From CAWDZK01 sp963807005 (GTDB lineage Bacteria > Actinomycetota > Actinomycetes > JACCUZ01): a stretch of DNA of 64,000 nucleotides. Below are positions 1-7,577 of the stretch, piece by piece (the first letter of the stretch is position 1; every line of letters starts with the position of its first letter). The notes under the pieces are model-generated. The model was not told the origin of the DNA, searched no databases, and worked only from the letters and a program-made list of their open reading frames with translations. The translations under genes and the position numbers were made by a program. The stretch spans positions 186,001 through 250,000 of the forward strand of contig CAWDZK010000003.1 in NCBI GenBank assembly GCA_963807005.1. The letters run 5' to 3'.

Positions 1-1
1 G

Positions 2-367
2 CCTGGTGTCGACAAGCTGCTGAACACCGCCGAGTACGTCGTCCACCACGAGGACGTCCGTCGGGCGGCGGAGGGCTGGACGCCGAGGAGCCTGCCGGAC
101 CGCGTGCGGGACGCGCTGTGGAAGGTCGTCATCGCCAGGGCGCAGGTGACGTTGCGCGGCATCGACGCCACCGTCGAGCTGCGGCGCTCCGACCGGCTGC
201 GCGCTCACCCCAGCCTGCACGGCAACGGGGCGGCGGCCGTCAGGGTGACCGGCGCCCCGATGGAGGTGCTGCTCTTCCTGTTCGGCCGGCGCGAGCACGC
301 CCAGGTGGTCATCGACGGGGACCAGGCTGGCATCGCGGCGCTGGAGGCGCACTCGCTGGCGGTCTGA
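2..367 (+). CDS. TIGR03085-family metal-binding protein, C-terminal part (5' truncated by window edge)
   Basis: An open frame enters from the left edge and ends with TGA, giving 121 residues. It begins with PGVDKLLNTAEYVVHHEDVR, which I recognise as the central region of the TIGR03085 family. These are actinobacterial proteins related to the DinB-like mycothiol-dependent maleylpyruvate isomerase fold. The conserved His-His-Glu-Asp stretch is where family members bind metal. The rest (IDATVELRRSD, APMEVLLFLFGRREHA) fits the C-terminal sterol-carrier-like half of such proteins. The true start lies outside the window. The enzymatic substrate is not known; family assignment is from memory of the motif. 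Confidence 0.75.
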   Translation, partial: PGVDKLLNTAEYVVHHEDVRRAAEGWTPRSLPDRVRDALWKVVIARAQVTLRGIDATVELRRSDRLRAHPSLHGNGAAAVRVTGAPMEVLLFLFGRREHAQVVIDGDQAGIAALEAHSLAV

Positions 368-379
368 CCTGGCGGTGTC

Positions 380-716
380 TCAACTCCACGGCTGCACGTC
401 GGTGACGACCGGACGGTCCGTCTCGGCCGCCTCCTCGACCGCCAGGGCGATCAGGTGGTCCTGCATCCCCTCGGCCAGCGGGTACGGCGCCGGGCTCTCC
501 CACGCGCCAGGCCGCGGTCGCCTCGAGCAGCCTCGCGATGGCGATCTCTCGACTGGCCGGCCGCGCCACGTCCTGCCACGACGCGCGCATGCCCGGGGCG
601 TCCTGCGCAGCCGGGGTCCCGGCCAGCACCGGGGCACCCAGGGGCGACCCCAACGGGCAGGATCACGGTCGCCGGCGCGACGCTACCCGCCAGGTACCGG
701 GGTGGCGCGGCGTCCG
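380..716 (-). pseudogene. Decayed remnant, possibly the C-terminus of a Gfo/Idh/MocA-type oxidoreductase
   Basis: No single frame spans this stretch, but three protein-like pieces follow one another in different frames. First is a piece with RYLAGSVAPATVILPVG (about 716-660). Next is a piece with MRASWQDVARPASREIAIAR and LLEATAAW (about 590-510). Last is a piece with PYPLAEGMQDHLIALAVEEA ending in QPWS (about 510-380, stop TGA). The last piece resembles the end of Gfo/Idh/MocA dehydrogenases, where a PYPL..QDH segment is followed by a helix and a final Pro-Trp. Joining them needs two one-base shifts, near 650 and near 508. This is seen in the sequence; the family name is an inference from a short motif. 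Sequencing errors in an intact gene are the alternative. Confidence 0.35.
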
Positions 717-720
717 GGCG

Positions 721-885
721 TCAGCGCGGGCCGCGCCCGACGCCCAGCCGGGTCTCGGTGCCGGTGTCGTCCCGCTCGTGCCCGCACCGACGGCACCGGA
801 GGTAGTAGCCGTCCGGGCTGTCGGGGTACCGCAACTGGTCGTACCGGTGACCGATCACCAGACAGAGCAGACCGGAACGCGTCAT
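721..885 (-). CDS. Small zinc-ribbon-like protein, 54 aa
   Basis: An ATG at 885 is preceded by a GGAGG ribosome-binding site five bases upstream, and the frame closes at TGA (721-723). The product has the core CLVIGHRYDQLRYPDSPDGY followed by YLRCRRCGHE. It therefore carries Cys and His near the N-terminus and a CxxC knuckle, the pattern of a one-ribbon zinc-binding miniprotein. Similar 50-60-residue proteins (CRLIGHRW...YLRCTRCG type) are frequent in actinobacteria and have no known function. It is too short for many gene callers. It lies just upstream, in transcription order, of the decayed remnant and reads into it. Confidence rests on the start signal and the motif. Confidence 0.65.
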   Translation of the reverse strand: MTRSGLLCLVIGHRYDQLRYPDSPDGYYLRCRRCGHERDDTGTETRLGVGRGPR

Positions 886-1053
886 CACGACCTCCGCCGC
901 CGAGGCTGCGGGACACCGGCGGTCGTCCTCGGTGGGGTCGGCATCCGCTGCTGCCCTCTCGGCAGTTGAACGCTAGGCCGCACCCGCACGAGGGTCAACG
1001 GGCGCGGCGGCGGGAGCGGCACGGCGCCGGACCGATCCGGCGGCGGAGCCCTG

Positions 1054-1809
1054 TCACTGGAGGGGGAAGCCGCCGTTGCTGTGCAGCAGCTGGCCGTTGA
1101 CCCAACCGCCCCGGTCGGAGAACAGGAAGCTGACCAGGTTCGCGGTGTCCGTGGCCGTCCCCAGCCGACCTGTCGGGTTCAGCCGAGCGGCGGCCTCGCG
1201 GGTCTGCTCGTCCATCCAGCCGGTGTCCACCGGACCGGGGTTGACGACGTTGGCCAGGACGTTCCGGTCGGCCAGCTCGTGCGCAGCCGCGATGACGAGC
1301 CGGTCCAGCGCGCCCTTCGTCGCCCCGTAGGGCAGGTTGCGCACCGTTGCGTCACTTGTCAGTGCCACCAGCCGTCCACCCGAGGCCGGGAGGCGGCGCG
1401 CCCAGGAGGCGATCACGAGCCAGGAGCCGCGGACGTTGACCGCGTAGTGCCGGTCGAAGCTCTCGACGCTCGTGTCGAGCAGGCCCGAGTCCACGGACTC
1501 GCAGTGGGCGAGCACCAGTCCCGTCACCGGCCCCAGCTCCAGAGCGACGCGCTCGACCAGGCCGAACGCCTCCTCAGGCTGCTCCAGGTCCGCGGGAACC
1601 ACCGTGACGCGCCGGCCGTGGCCCCGGATGCCGTCCGCGATCAAGTCGACGTCGTCGTCCGAGCGACCGAGGTCGACCCGGTCGTCATAGGGGTGCCAGT
1701 ACGACAGAGCGACGTCCCAGCCCTCAGCGGCGAGTCCCCACGCGATCGCGGCGCCGATGCCCCGCCGGCGGCCGACCCCGGTGATCAGTGCGGTCCGGGG
1801 CGCGGTCAC
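1054..1809 (-). CDS. SDR-family oxidoreductase, 251 aa
   Basis: This is a short-chain dehydrogenase/reductase that probably uses NAD(P)H to oxidise or reduce a small carbonyl or alcohol substrate in the cytoplasm. The nucleotide-binding glycine motif is TGVGRRRGIG (residues 10-19). The catalytic Ser is in LTSDAT (about 152), and Tyr and Lys are in YGATK (161 and 165). NPGPVDTGWM follows at the usual place, and the C-terminus GGWVNGQLLHSNGG fits the classical family. The usual NNAG motif is replaced by AHCES, an unusual change. I chose GTG 1809 because AGGAGG ends five bases before it; the longer frame to 1857 has no such site. The substrate cannot be predicted. Confidence 0.85.
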   Translation of the reverse strand: MTAPRTALITGVGRRRGIGAAIAWGLAAEGWDVALSYWHPYDDRVDLGRSDDDVDLIADGIRGHGRRVTVVPADLEQPEEAFGLVERVALELGPVTGLVLAHCESVDSGLLDTSVESFDRHYAVNVRGSWLVIASWARRLPASGGRLVALTSDATVRNLPYGATKGALDRLVIAAAHELADRNVLANVVNPGPVDTGWMDEQTREAAARLNPTGRLGTATDTANLVSFLFSDRGGWVNGQLLHSNGGFPLQ

Positions 1810-1957
1810 GAGAGCCTCCTCGGGGGTGGGGTAGGGCTGCGAGGCGCAGTCGACCACGGCGGTCAGCGGTCGACCGTACGTCCCCCCACCGCAACGGCAG
1901 ACGTCGGCCCCGCCCCGGCCGGCACCGCGCCCTCATGGCGGTCCGGCCGGCGAGCGC

Positions 1958-2989
1958 TCACGTGGTCGGAAGCCTCCAGAGCGACTCGACGTCGTGGGCA
2001 CTGAGCCACACCGCATCGTCGGTGATGGCGACGCTGCCGCTGCCGGAGGCCGGCCCGAACTTCCGCGTCACGGTGTTCGACGTGGGGTCGATCTCCACCG
2101 CCAGCGCCTCCTCGGTGCGCACCCACACTGCGCCGCCGGAGGCCGCGATGTCGCCGCCACGGATAGGCGCCGACGAGACGTCGACGGTGGCGACGACCTC
2201 GTTCGTCGCTGGGTCGATGCGCGACACCGACCCGTCGTCCTGGTTCATCACCCACACGGCGTCCGGTCCGACCGCGAGGAACCGCGGCCCGTTCCCGACC
2301 GGCACTGTGGCCTGCGCCCGTCCGGTGCGTACGTCGAGCCGGTGCACCTGAGCGCCCGAGTAGTCCGACACCCAGAGCGACCCGAACCCGGTACGCAGGG
2401 CAGCCGCGCCCTCGGGTGCGCGCACCGTGCGCACTGCGCGGTCCCGCGACGGGTCGACGGCGATCAGTCGCGGCGGGTCCCCGGCGTCGAGCACCCACAC
2501 CCGCCCCGAGCCGGCAGCCACCGAGCCTTCCTCCGCGAGGTAGTCGCTCGGCAGGTCGATGGTCGCGGCCACCTTGTGCGTCGCGAGGTCGATGCGCACG
2601 AGCTGTCCGGCCAGGCACGCCGGGACCCACACCGAACCGAACCCGACGTCCATCGCACTGCAGACCGAGAGCACCTCGACGCCCTCGGCGGACGCTTGGC
2701 CGTCCGCGCCGAACCAGGCGACCCCGGCGCCGGTGCCCGAGACCCATACCCCGTCCGGCGCGGGGGCGACCCAGTCCGGTGACGAGGTCGCCTCGATCCG
2801 GACGGCGCCGGCAGCCTCGATGTCGTCGAGCCCCTCAGCCGGGTCCGGCTGCGTGGGCGTCCCAGCCGACGCGGCGGGGGTGGTGGGCGCTGACGACTGC
2901 TCCCCAGCACCCGACGAGCCGCCGCAGCCGGACGTCAGCGCGGCAAGGAGCAGCACGACGGTTGTCAGATGTTTCCGCGTCCGCACCAT
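1958..2989 (-). CDS. Lipoprotein with YncE-like beta-propeller repeats, 343 aa
   Basis: The N-terminus is a lipoprotein signal: basic MVRTRKH, a hydrophobic run, and the lipobox LTSGC (Cys about 22), followed by a Gly/Ser/Thr/Pro-rich spacer. The remainder has repeated blades of the type GFGSVWV, GSGRVWVLD, GFGSLWVSD and GPDAVWVMNQ, each followed by a segment such as SRIDPATNEVVATVDV. This is the pattern of YncE/SMP-30-like propellers. It should be anchored outside the cytoplasmic membrane. A GGGAGG site eight bases before ATG 2989 supports the start. It lies between the SDR gene and the end of the his operon. Ligand and role are unknown; binding or sensing is only an inference from the fold. 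Confidence 0.8.
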   Translation of the reverse strand: MVRTRKHLTTVVLLLAALTSGCGGSSGAGEQSSAPTTPAASAGTPTQPDPAEGLDDIEAAGAVRIEATSSPDWVAPAPDGVWVSGTGAGVAWFGADGQASAEGVEVLSVCSAMDVGFGSVWVPACLAGQLVRIDLATHKVAATIDLPSDYLAEEGSVAAGSGRVWVLDAGDPPRLIAVDPSRDRAVRTVRAPEGAAALRTGFGSLWVSDYSGAQVHRLDVRTGRAQATVPVGNGPRFLAVGPDAVWVMNQDDGSVSRIDPATNEVVATVDVSSAPIRGGDIAASGGAVWVRTEEALAVEIDPTSNTVTRKFGPASGSGSVAITDDAVWLSAHDVESLWRLPTT

Positions 2990-3084
2990 AGGACGACCTC
3001 CCCGAGATTTGCCCGGAGGCTAGACCGGCGGCCGGGGAGGGTCAATGGATCTTTCCGGGCCCGGCACGCCGGGGGACGTCGTCG

Positions 3085-3846
3085 TCAGCGGACGGTGACG
3101 CCGGCGGCGCGCAGTCCGTCCTTCACGTCCCGCACGGTGAGCTGACCGAAGTGCAGGACGCTGGCCGCGAGCACGGCGTCGGCACCCGCCAGCACGGCCG
3201 GCGGGAAGTGCTCGACAGCTCCGGCGCCGCCGGAGGCGACCAACGGGACGTCGACCGTCGCCCGCACGGCGGCGATCAGCTCGAGGTCGAACCCGGTCTT
3301 GGTGCCGTCGGCGTCCATCGAGTTGAGCAGGATCTCCCCTGCACCGAGCTCGGCCCCGCGGGCAGCCCACTCGACCGCGTCCAGCCCGGCCGACCGGCGC
3401 CCGCCGTGCGTGGTGACCTCGAACCCACTCGGCTGCCCGGTGGAGCGGCGTGCGTCCACGGACAGCACCAGCACCTGCGAGCCGAACCGCCGCGCCACCT
3501 CGCCGACCAGCTCCGGCCGGGCGATCGCACCGGTGTTCACCGCGACCTTGTCGGCCCCCGCGCGCAGCAACCGGTCGACGTCCTCGACGACCCGCACTCC
3601 CCCGCCGACCGTCAACGGGATGAACACGCGCTCCGCGGTGCGGCGCACCACGTCGTACGTCGTCTCGCGGGCGTCGCTGGAGGCGGTGATGTCGAGGAAC
3701 GTCAGCTCGTCGGCACCCTCCGCGTCGTACACGGTCGCCATCTCCACCGGGTCGCCGGCGTCGCGCAGCGCGGTGAAGTTGACGCCCTTGACCACCCGGC
3801 CGGCGTCGACGTCCAGGCACGGGATCACCCGGACCGCTACGGTCAC
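3085..3846 (-). CDS. hisF: Imidazole glycerol phosphate synthase cyclase subunit HisF, 253 aa
   Basis: HisF is the TIM-barrel cyclase of histidine synthesis. With ammonia from HisH it converts PRFAR to imidazole glycerol phosphate and AICAR. Recognised by RVIPCLDVDAGRVVKGVNF at the N-terminus (catalytic Asp about 12), the LTVGGGVR phosphate loop, LSVDARR (second catalytic Asp about 131) and VASGGAGAVEHF. Length matches the family (about 250-257). The GTG start at 3846 overlaps the ridA stop as GTGA, so the two are translationally coupled. It is the last gene of the his operon here. Confidence 0.96.
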   Translation of the reverse strand: MTVAVRVIPCLDVDAGRVVKGVNFTALRDAGDPVEMATVYDAEGADELTFLDITASSDARETTYDVVRRTAERVFIPLTVGGGVRVVEDVDRLLRAGADKVAVNTGAIARPELVGEVARRFGSQVLVLSVDARRSTGQPSGFEVTTHGGRRSAGLDAVEWAARGAELGAGEILLNSMDADGTKTGFDLELIAAVRATVDVPLVASGGAGAVEHFPPAVLAGADAVLAASVLHFGQLTVRDVKDGLRAAGVTVR

Positions 3847-4235
3847 CAGCTCGAACCGTGCTTGAAGGCGACGGCCTCGACCTCGACGAGCATCCGGGGG
3901 TCGATCAGCGCCGCGACCTGCACCATCGTGGTCGCCGGCATCACCGTGCCGAACGCCTCGCCGTGCGCCCGTCCGTACTCCTCCCAGCGGGAGATGTCGG
4001 TGACGTAGATGCGGGTCCGCACGACGTTCTCGAGGGTCGCGTCGAGCTGCTCGAGCGCCCAGGCGATGTTGCGGATCGCCTGCTGCGTCTGGGCGAACGG
4101 GTCGCCCTCGTGCACGACCTCGCCGTCGACGATCGACGTGCACCCGGTGACCCAGATGTTGTCGCCGGCCGCGACGGCGCGGGAGTAGCCGACGACGGCC
4201 TCCCACGGCGCTCCGCTGGAGATCTTGCGCGTCAT
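3843..4235 (-). CDS. ridA: RidA/YjgF family protein within the his operon, 130 aa
   Basis: This is a RidA-family member, an enamine/imine deaminase that clears reactive intermediates of PLP enzymes. Motifs are MTRKISSGAPWEAVVGYSRA at the start, WVTGCTSIV, QTQQAIRNIAWALE, the arginine motif VVRTRIYVTD (the Arg binds the carboxylate of the 2-imino acid in active members), and MPATTMVQV near the end. ATG 4235 overlaps the hisA stop as ATGA, and its own stop overlaps hisF as GTGA. This ties its translation to the pathway enzymes. HisC is a PLP enzyme in the same operon, so a protective role is plausible, but that is inference. The symbol denotes the family, not proven orthology. Confidence 0.88.
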   Translation of the reverse strand: MTRKISSGAPWEAVVGYSRAVAAGDNIWVTGCTSIVDGEVVHEGDPFAQTQQAIRNIAWALEQLDATLENVVRTRIYVTDISRWEEYGRAHGEAFGTVMPATTMVQVAALIDPRMLVEVEAVAFKHGSSW

Positions 4236-4984
4236 GTCCTGGTCACCTGTGCCACCTCCGTGAGTGCCTGCTCGAGAGTGAACGCCCCCGCGTACAGCGC
4301 CTTTCCGACGATCGCACCCTCGACGCCCTCGGGCACCAGGGTGGCGATCGCGCGCAGGTCCTCGAGCGACGAGACCCCGCCGCTGGCCACCACCGGCCGG
4401 TCGGTGGCGGCACACACCGCGCGCAGCAGATCGAGGTTGGGGCCGGTCATGGTGCCGTCGCGGCCGACGTCGGTGACGACATAGCGCGCGCAGCCGTCCC
4501 GGTCGAGCCGCGCCAGCACCTCGAACAGCTCGCCGCCCTCCTGCGTCCAGCCGCGGGCCGCCAGAGTCGTGCCCCGAACGTCCAGCCCGACCGCGACCCG
4601 CTCGCCGTGCCGGGCGATGGCCGACGCGCACCACTGCGGGTCCTCGAGGGCCGCCGTGCCGATGTTCACCCGGGCGCAGCCGGTGGCCAGTGCTGCCGCC
4701 AACGAGTCGTCGTCCCGGATGCCGCCGCTCAGCTCGACCCGCACGTCCAGCCGGCCGACCACCTCGGCCAGCAGCTCGCGGTTCGACCCCCGGCCGAAGG
4801 CGGCGTCCAGGTCGACCAGGTGCACCCACTCGGCCCCCGCCCGCTGCCAGGCCAGGGCGGCGGCCAGCGGTTCGCCGTACGACGTCTCGGTGCCGGCGGC
4901 GCCCTGGACGAGGCGGACGGCCCGACCGTCCGCGACGTCGACAGCCGGCAGCAGCTCGAGCCGGCTGCTGGGTGAGTGGGTCAT
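4232..4984 (-). CDS. hisA: HisA/PriA phosphoribosyl isomerase, 250 aa
   Basis: This TIM-barrel isomerase converts ProFAR to PRFAR in histidine synthesis. It shows LLPAVDVADGRAVRLVQG (catalytic Asp about 16), VHLVDLDAAFGRGSN, VELSGGIRDD, VVTDVGRDGTMTGPN (second catalytic Asp about 176) and VVASGGVSSLEDL. In many actinobacteria this protein is PriA, which also performs the TrpF reaction of tryptophan synthesis. Whether that holds here depends on whether a separate trpF exists elsewhere, which the window cannot show. ATG 4984 overlaps the stop of the upstream membrane-protein gene, and the stop overlaps ridA. Confidence 0.95.
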   Translation of the reverse strand: MTHSPSSRLELLPAVDVADGRAVRLVQGAAGTETSYGEPLAAALAWQRAGAEWVHLVDLDAAFGRGSNRELLAEVVGRLDVRVELSGGIRDDDSLAAALATGCARVNIGTAALEDPQWCASAIARHGERVAVGLDVRGTTLAARGWTQEGGELFEVLARLDRDGCARYVVTDVGRDGTMTGPNLDLLRAVCAATDRPVVASGGVSSLEDLRAIATLVPEGVEGAIVGKALYAGAFTLEQALTEVAQVTRT

Positions 4985-5325
4985 CCGCGAGTCCTCCGGT
5001 CCAGCGCCAGGGTGATGAGCACGGGCAGTGCGAGCAGCCCGAGCAGCAGTGCGGCGCCGCGCAGCCACGGGTCGGAGGTCAGCAGCCACACGAGACCCTC
5101 GGAGGCCAGCCAGAGAACGGCGATGACGCCGTTCTCGGTCCGCCGCCGCCGGGCGAGCACGCCCTGCTGCCGCCGCCACCGGGTACGCCGGGGCAGCCGC
5201 GCGCGCAGCGTGGCAGCGACGTCCCGCCGACGGGCAGCCCTGGCCTCGCGACGCTCGCGCTCCAGCCGGGCCGCCGCCACCGCCTGCTCCCGCTCCGCGC
5301 GACGACGGGCCCGCTCCCTGCTCAT
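4981..5325 (-). CDS. Small membrane protein between hisH and hisA, 114 aa
   Basis: The first half (MSRERARRRAEREQAVAAAR onward) is a highly charged Arg/Glu-rich segment likely to be helical. The second half has two hydrophobic segments, NGVIAVLWLASEGLVWLL and a Leu-rich stretch near LRGAALLLGLLALPVLIT, ending RRTRG. It looks like a two-pass inner-membrane protein with a cytoplasmic basic tail. Its stop overlaps the hisA start (ATGA), and ATG 5325 lies 31 bases after hisH, so it is co-transcribed with the his genes. I do not recognise the family. A coding role is supported by the overlap and by the clean charge and hydrophobic partition. Confidence 0.75.
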   Translation of the reverse strand: MSRERARRRAEREQAVAAARLERERREARAARRRDVAATLRARLPRRTRWRRQQGVLARRRRTENGVIAVLWLASEGLVWLLTSDPWLRGAALLLGLLALPVLITLALDRRTRG

Positions 5326-5356
5326 CCTCTGGCCCGGCGAGGTCGCCCGGTACGGC

Positions 5357-5989
5357 TCACAACGACGACACCCAGTGCTCGAGCAGCATCGCCCCGGCGT
5401 CGCCGGACTTCTCCGGGTGGAACTGGGTCGCCGACAGCGGGCCGTTCTCCACGGCGGCGACGAACGGCTCGCCGTGCTCGGCCCAGGTGACGAGTGGAGC
5501 GGCGAGGGTGGGCGACGGGTCCAGCTCCCACCGCCGTACGCCGTAGGAGTGCACGAAGTAGAAGCGCTCGTCCGCGAGGCCGGCGAACAGCCGCGACCCC
5601 TCGGGTGGCGTGACGGTGTTCCAGCCCATGTGGGGCAGGACGTCGGCGTGCAGCCGCTCCACGGTGCCGGGCCACTCCCCGCACCCCTCGGTGACGGTGC
5701 CGTGCTCGTCGCCGGACTCGAAGAGCACCTGCATCCCGACGCAGATGCCCAGGACCGGCCGACCGCCGGCGAGCCGCCGTCCGACGGTCTCGGGCCCGCC
5801 GACTGCGCGCATTCCGGCCATGCAGGCCGCGAAGGCGCCGACCCCGGGCACCACGAGGCCGTCGCAGTCCATGGCGGCGCGGCGGTCCGAGGTGACCTCC
5901 ACGTCTGCACCCACCCGGGCCAGGGCGCGCTCGGCGGACCGCAGGTTGCCGGAGCCGTGGTCGAGGACGACGACGCGCGGGTTGGGCAC
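5357..5989 (-). CDS. hisH: Imidazole glycerol phosphate synthase glutaminase subunit HisH, 210 aa
   Basis: HisH is the class-I glutamine amidotransferase that feeds ammonia to HisF. The catalytic triad is visible: Cys83 in GICVGMQ, and His191 and Glu193 in QFHPEKSG. The N-terminal DHGSGNLRS and the PHMGWNTV and YFVHSYG motifs are also typical. Length is normal for the family. The partner HisF lies two genes downstream, beyond the membrane protein, hisA and ridA. Confidence 0.96.
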   Translation of the reverse strand: MPNPRVVVLDHGSGNLRSAERALARVGADVEVTSDRRAAMDCDGLVVPGVGAFAACMAGMRAVGGPETVGRRLAGGRPVLGICVGMQVLFESGDEHGTVTEGCGEWPGTVERLHADVLPHMGWNTVTPPEGSRLFAGLADERFYFVHSYGVRRWELDPSPTLAAPLVTWAEHGEPFVAAVENGPLSATQFHPEKSGDAGAMLLEHWVSSL

Positions 5990-6055
5990 CAGACGAGGCT
6001 ACGTGGTCGGTGCCGACGACCCGCGGAGCGACCGGACTGCGAGAGCCTCGCCGGA

Positions 6056-6835
6056 TCAGATCGGCTCGAAGATCTCGCGGGGAAGCGGCGGCGAGTCGGT
6101 GGCGTCGTCGTCCGTGACGACTGCGGCCCCCTCAGCGAACCGACGAGCCTCGTCGGTGCCGAGGACCCGGGCGGGCAGCGGGTCACCCGCACACCGGCGC
6201 ACCAACCGGGCCAGCGGCAGCCGCCGTCCGGACGCGACGAGCACCAGGTTGCCGAAGCGTCGGCCGCGCCACACCCCGGCCCCGGCCACCACGGCGAGCT
6301 GGGGGAACACGCTGCCGTACGTCGCCACCTGGCCTCGCGCGTGCGACAGGTTCCGGCCACCGCGTGCTCCTCGCTGGGCCGGCCCATCGGCGACGTTCAC
6401 CGCGACGACGCCTGCCGGGGACAGCAGGCGCCGCACGAGCCGCACCATCTCCACCGAGGTCAGGTGCGCAGGAGTCCGTGCGCCGGCGAAGACGTCGAGG
6501 ACCACCAGGTCCGCCGACCCCGGCCGCATCCGGCTGATCGCCTCTCGAGCGTCGGCGACCTGGACCGGCACCCGCACGCCGCGTGGCAGCGCCACGCTGG
6601 CGCGCACGGCGGCGACGACCGACTCGTCGGCGTCCACGGCCCGCTGCCGCGACCCGGGCCGGGTGGCCGCCACGTACCGAGCCAGCGTCAGGCCGCCGGC
6701 GCCGAGGTGCACGACCCGCAGCGGCTCACCCGGCGGGGCCATCGCGTCGACGAGATGGCCCAGCCACCGCATGTACTCGAACTCGAGGTGCGTCGGGTCG
6801 TCCAGGTCGACATGGGACTGCGCGACGCCGTCCAC
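6056..6835 (-). CDS. Spermidine-synthase-like (SAM-fold) protein, 259 aa
   Basis: This is a Rossmann-fold protein of the spermidine synthase / methyltransferase superfamily. Seen are AQSHVDLDDPTHLEFEYMRW at the N-terminus, the nucleotide-binding loop VVHLGAGGLTLARYV, the acidic strand end QRAVDADESVV, and LVVLDVFAGARTPAHLTS. Actinobacterial homologues are usually called spermidine-synthase-like. The true polyamine-synthase active site is not clearly preserved, so the substrate is open. The GTG at 6835 is the only conventional start near the conserved N-terminus; the frame stays open upstream into the end of hisB without a good start. It sits between hisB and hisH and looks co-transcribed. Confidence 0.75.
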   Translation of the reverse strand: MDGVAQSHVDLDDPTHLEFEYMRWLGHLVDAMAPPGEPLRVVHLGAGGLTLARYVAATRPGSRQRAVDADESVVAAVRASVALPRGVRVPVQVADAREAISRMRPGSADLVVLDVFAGARTPAHLTSVEMVRLVRRLLSPAGVVAVNVADGPAQRGARGGRNLSHARGQVATYGSVFPQLAVVAGAGVWRGRRFGNLVLVASGRRLPLARLVRRCAGDPLPARVLGTDEARRFAEGAAVVTDDDATDSPPLPREIFEPI

Positions 6836-6885
6836 GCTGACGTAGTAGCCGCGCGGACGGTCGCGGTCGGCTGCGACGACGGGCG

Positions 6886-7473
6886 TCAGAGCGTGCCCTT
6901 GGTGGACGGGACGCCGCCGACCCGGGGGTCCAGCGCGACGGCGTCACGCAGGGCGCGGGCGACTGCCTTGAACTGGGCCTCGACCACGTGGTGGGCGTTG
7001 CGTCCGCCGAGCACCCGCACGTGCAGGCAGATCTGGGCCGAGGCGGTGAAGGACTCCCAGATGTGCCGGGTGAGGGTCGTGTCGTAGCTGCCGATGAGCT
7101 CGACGATCTCCGGCTCGGTGTGCACGACGTACGGACGGCCGGAGAGGTCCACGGCAGCCTGCACGAGCGTCTCGTCCAGCGGCACGAGCGCGTCGCCGAA
7201 CCGGCGGATGCCCGCCTTGTCGCCGAGCGCCTCGCGCAGCGCCTGGCCGAGCGCGATCGAGGTGTCCTCGACGGTGTGGTGCGCGTCGACCTCGAGGTCG
7301 CCGACGGTGCGGACGGTGAGGTCGAAGCCGCCGTGCTTGCCGAGCTGGTTGACCATGTGGTCGAAGAACGGCACCCCGGTCTCGACCTCGGCCTGTCCCG
7401 ACCCGTCGAGCTCGAGCTCCACGAGCACCGACGACTCCTTGGTGGCCCGCTCGACCTTCGCGTACCTGCTCAC
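6886..7473 (-). CDS. hisB: Imidazoleglycerol-phosphate dehydratase HisB, 195 aa
   Basis: HisB dehydrates imidazole glycerol phosphate to imidazole acetol phosphate. Metal-binding motifs are plain: FFDHMVNQLGKHGG, VDAHHTVEDTSIALGQAL, and HHVVEAQFKAVARAL near the end. It is the monofunctional dehydratase of about 195-200 residues, without the phosphatase domain of enterobacterial HisB. I start it at GTG 7473 (VSRYAKVERATKESS), where family members begin, preceded by a GGAG. The frame is open back to 7569, but that part would translate the operator palindrome. The 104-bp gap to hisC, unusual in this tight operon, carries an operator-like site. Confidence 0.95.
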   Translation of the reverse strand: MSRYAKVERATKESSVLVELELDGSGQAEVETGVPFFDHMVNQLGKHGGFDLTVRTVGDLEVDAHHTVEDTSIALGQALREALGDKAGIRRFGDALVPLDETLVQAAVDLSGRPYVVHTEPEIVELIGSYDTTLTRHIWESFTASAQICLHVRVLGGRNAHHVVEAQFKAVARALRDAVALDPRVGGVPSTKGTL

Positions 7474-7519
7474 CCTGGGCTCCACTCTCGCGTCTGCCGG
7501 TCTGTCGGTCGTCCCCGAA

Positions 7520-7541
7520 ATGATCACGTAAACGTGATCAT
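7520..7541. promoter_or_regulatory. Operator-like perfect palindrome upstream of hisB
   Basis: A 22-bp inverted repeat whose 20-bp core is TGATCACGTAAACGTGATCA (7521-7540), with one more matching pair outside. The arms are nine bases around a 4-bp AT centre. It lies 47 bp before the hisB start on the minus strand. The same half-site recurs at 7581-7604. This looks like a homodimeric repressor site; the regulator is unknown. Confidence 0.6.
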
Positions 7542-7577
7542 CACGGACTGACCGAGGCCTGCAGGCCACGGTCAGGT

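Noticed and set aside
375..1100. 241-codon plus-strand frame
   Set aside because: Arg/Pro/Ser-rich with no motif; overlaps the zinc-ribbon gene and remnant on the other strand.
7520..7541. Palindrome before hisB read as a transcription terminator
   Set aside because: It is AT-centred, short-stemmed, inside an operon, and repeated with fixed helical spacing, which suits a protein-binding site better.
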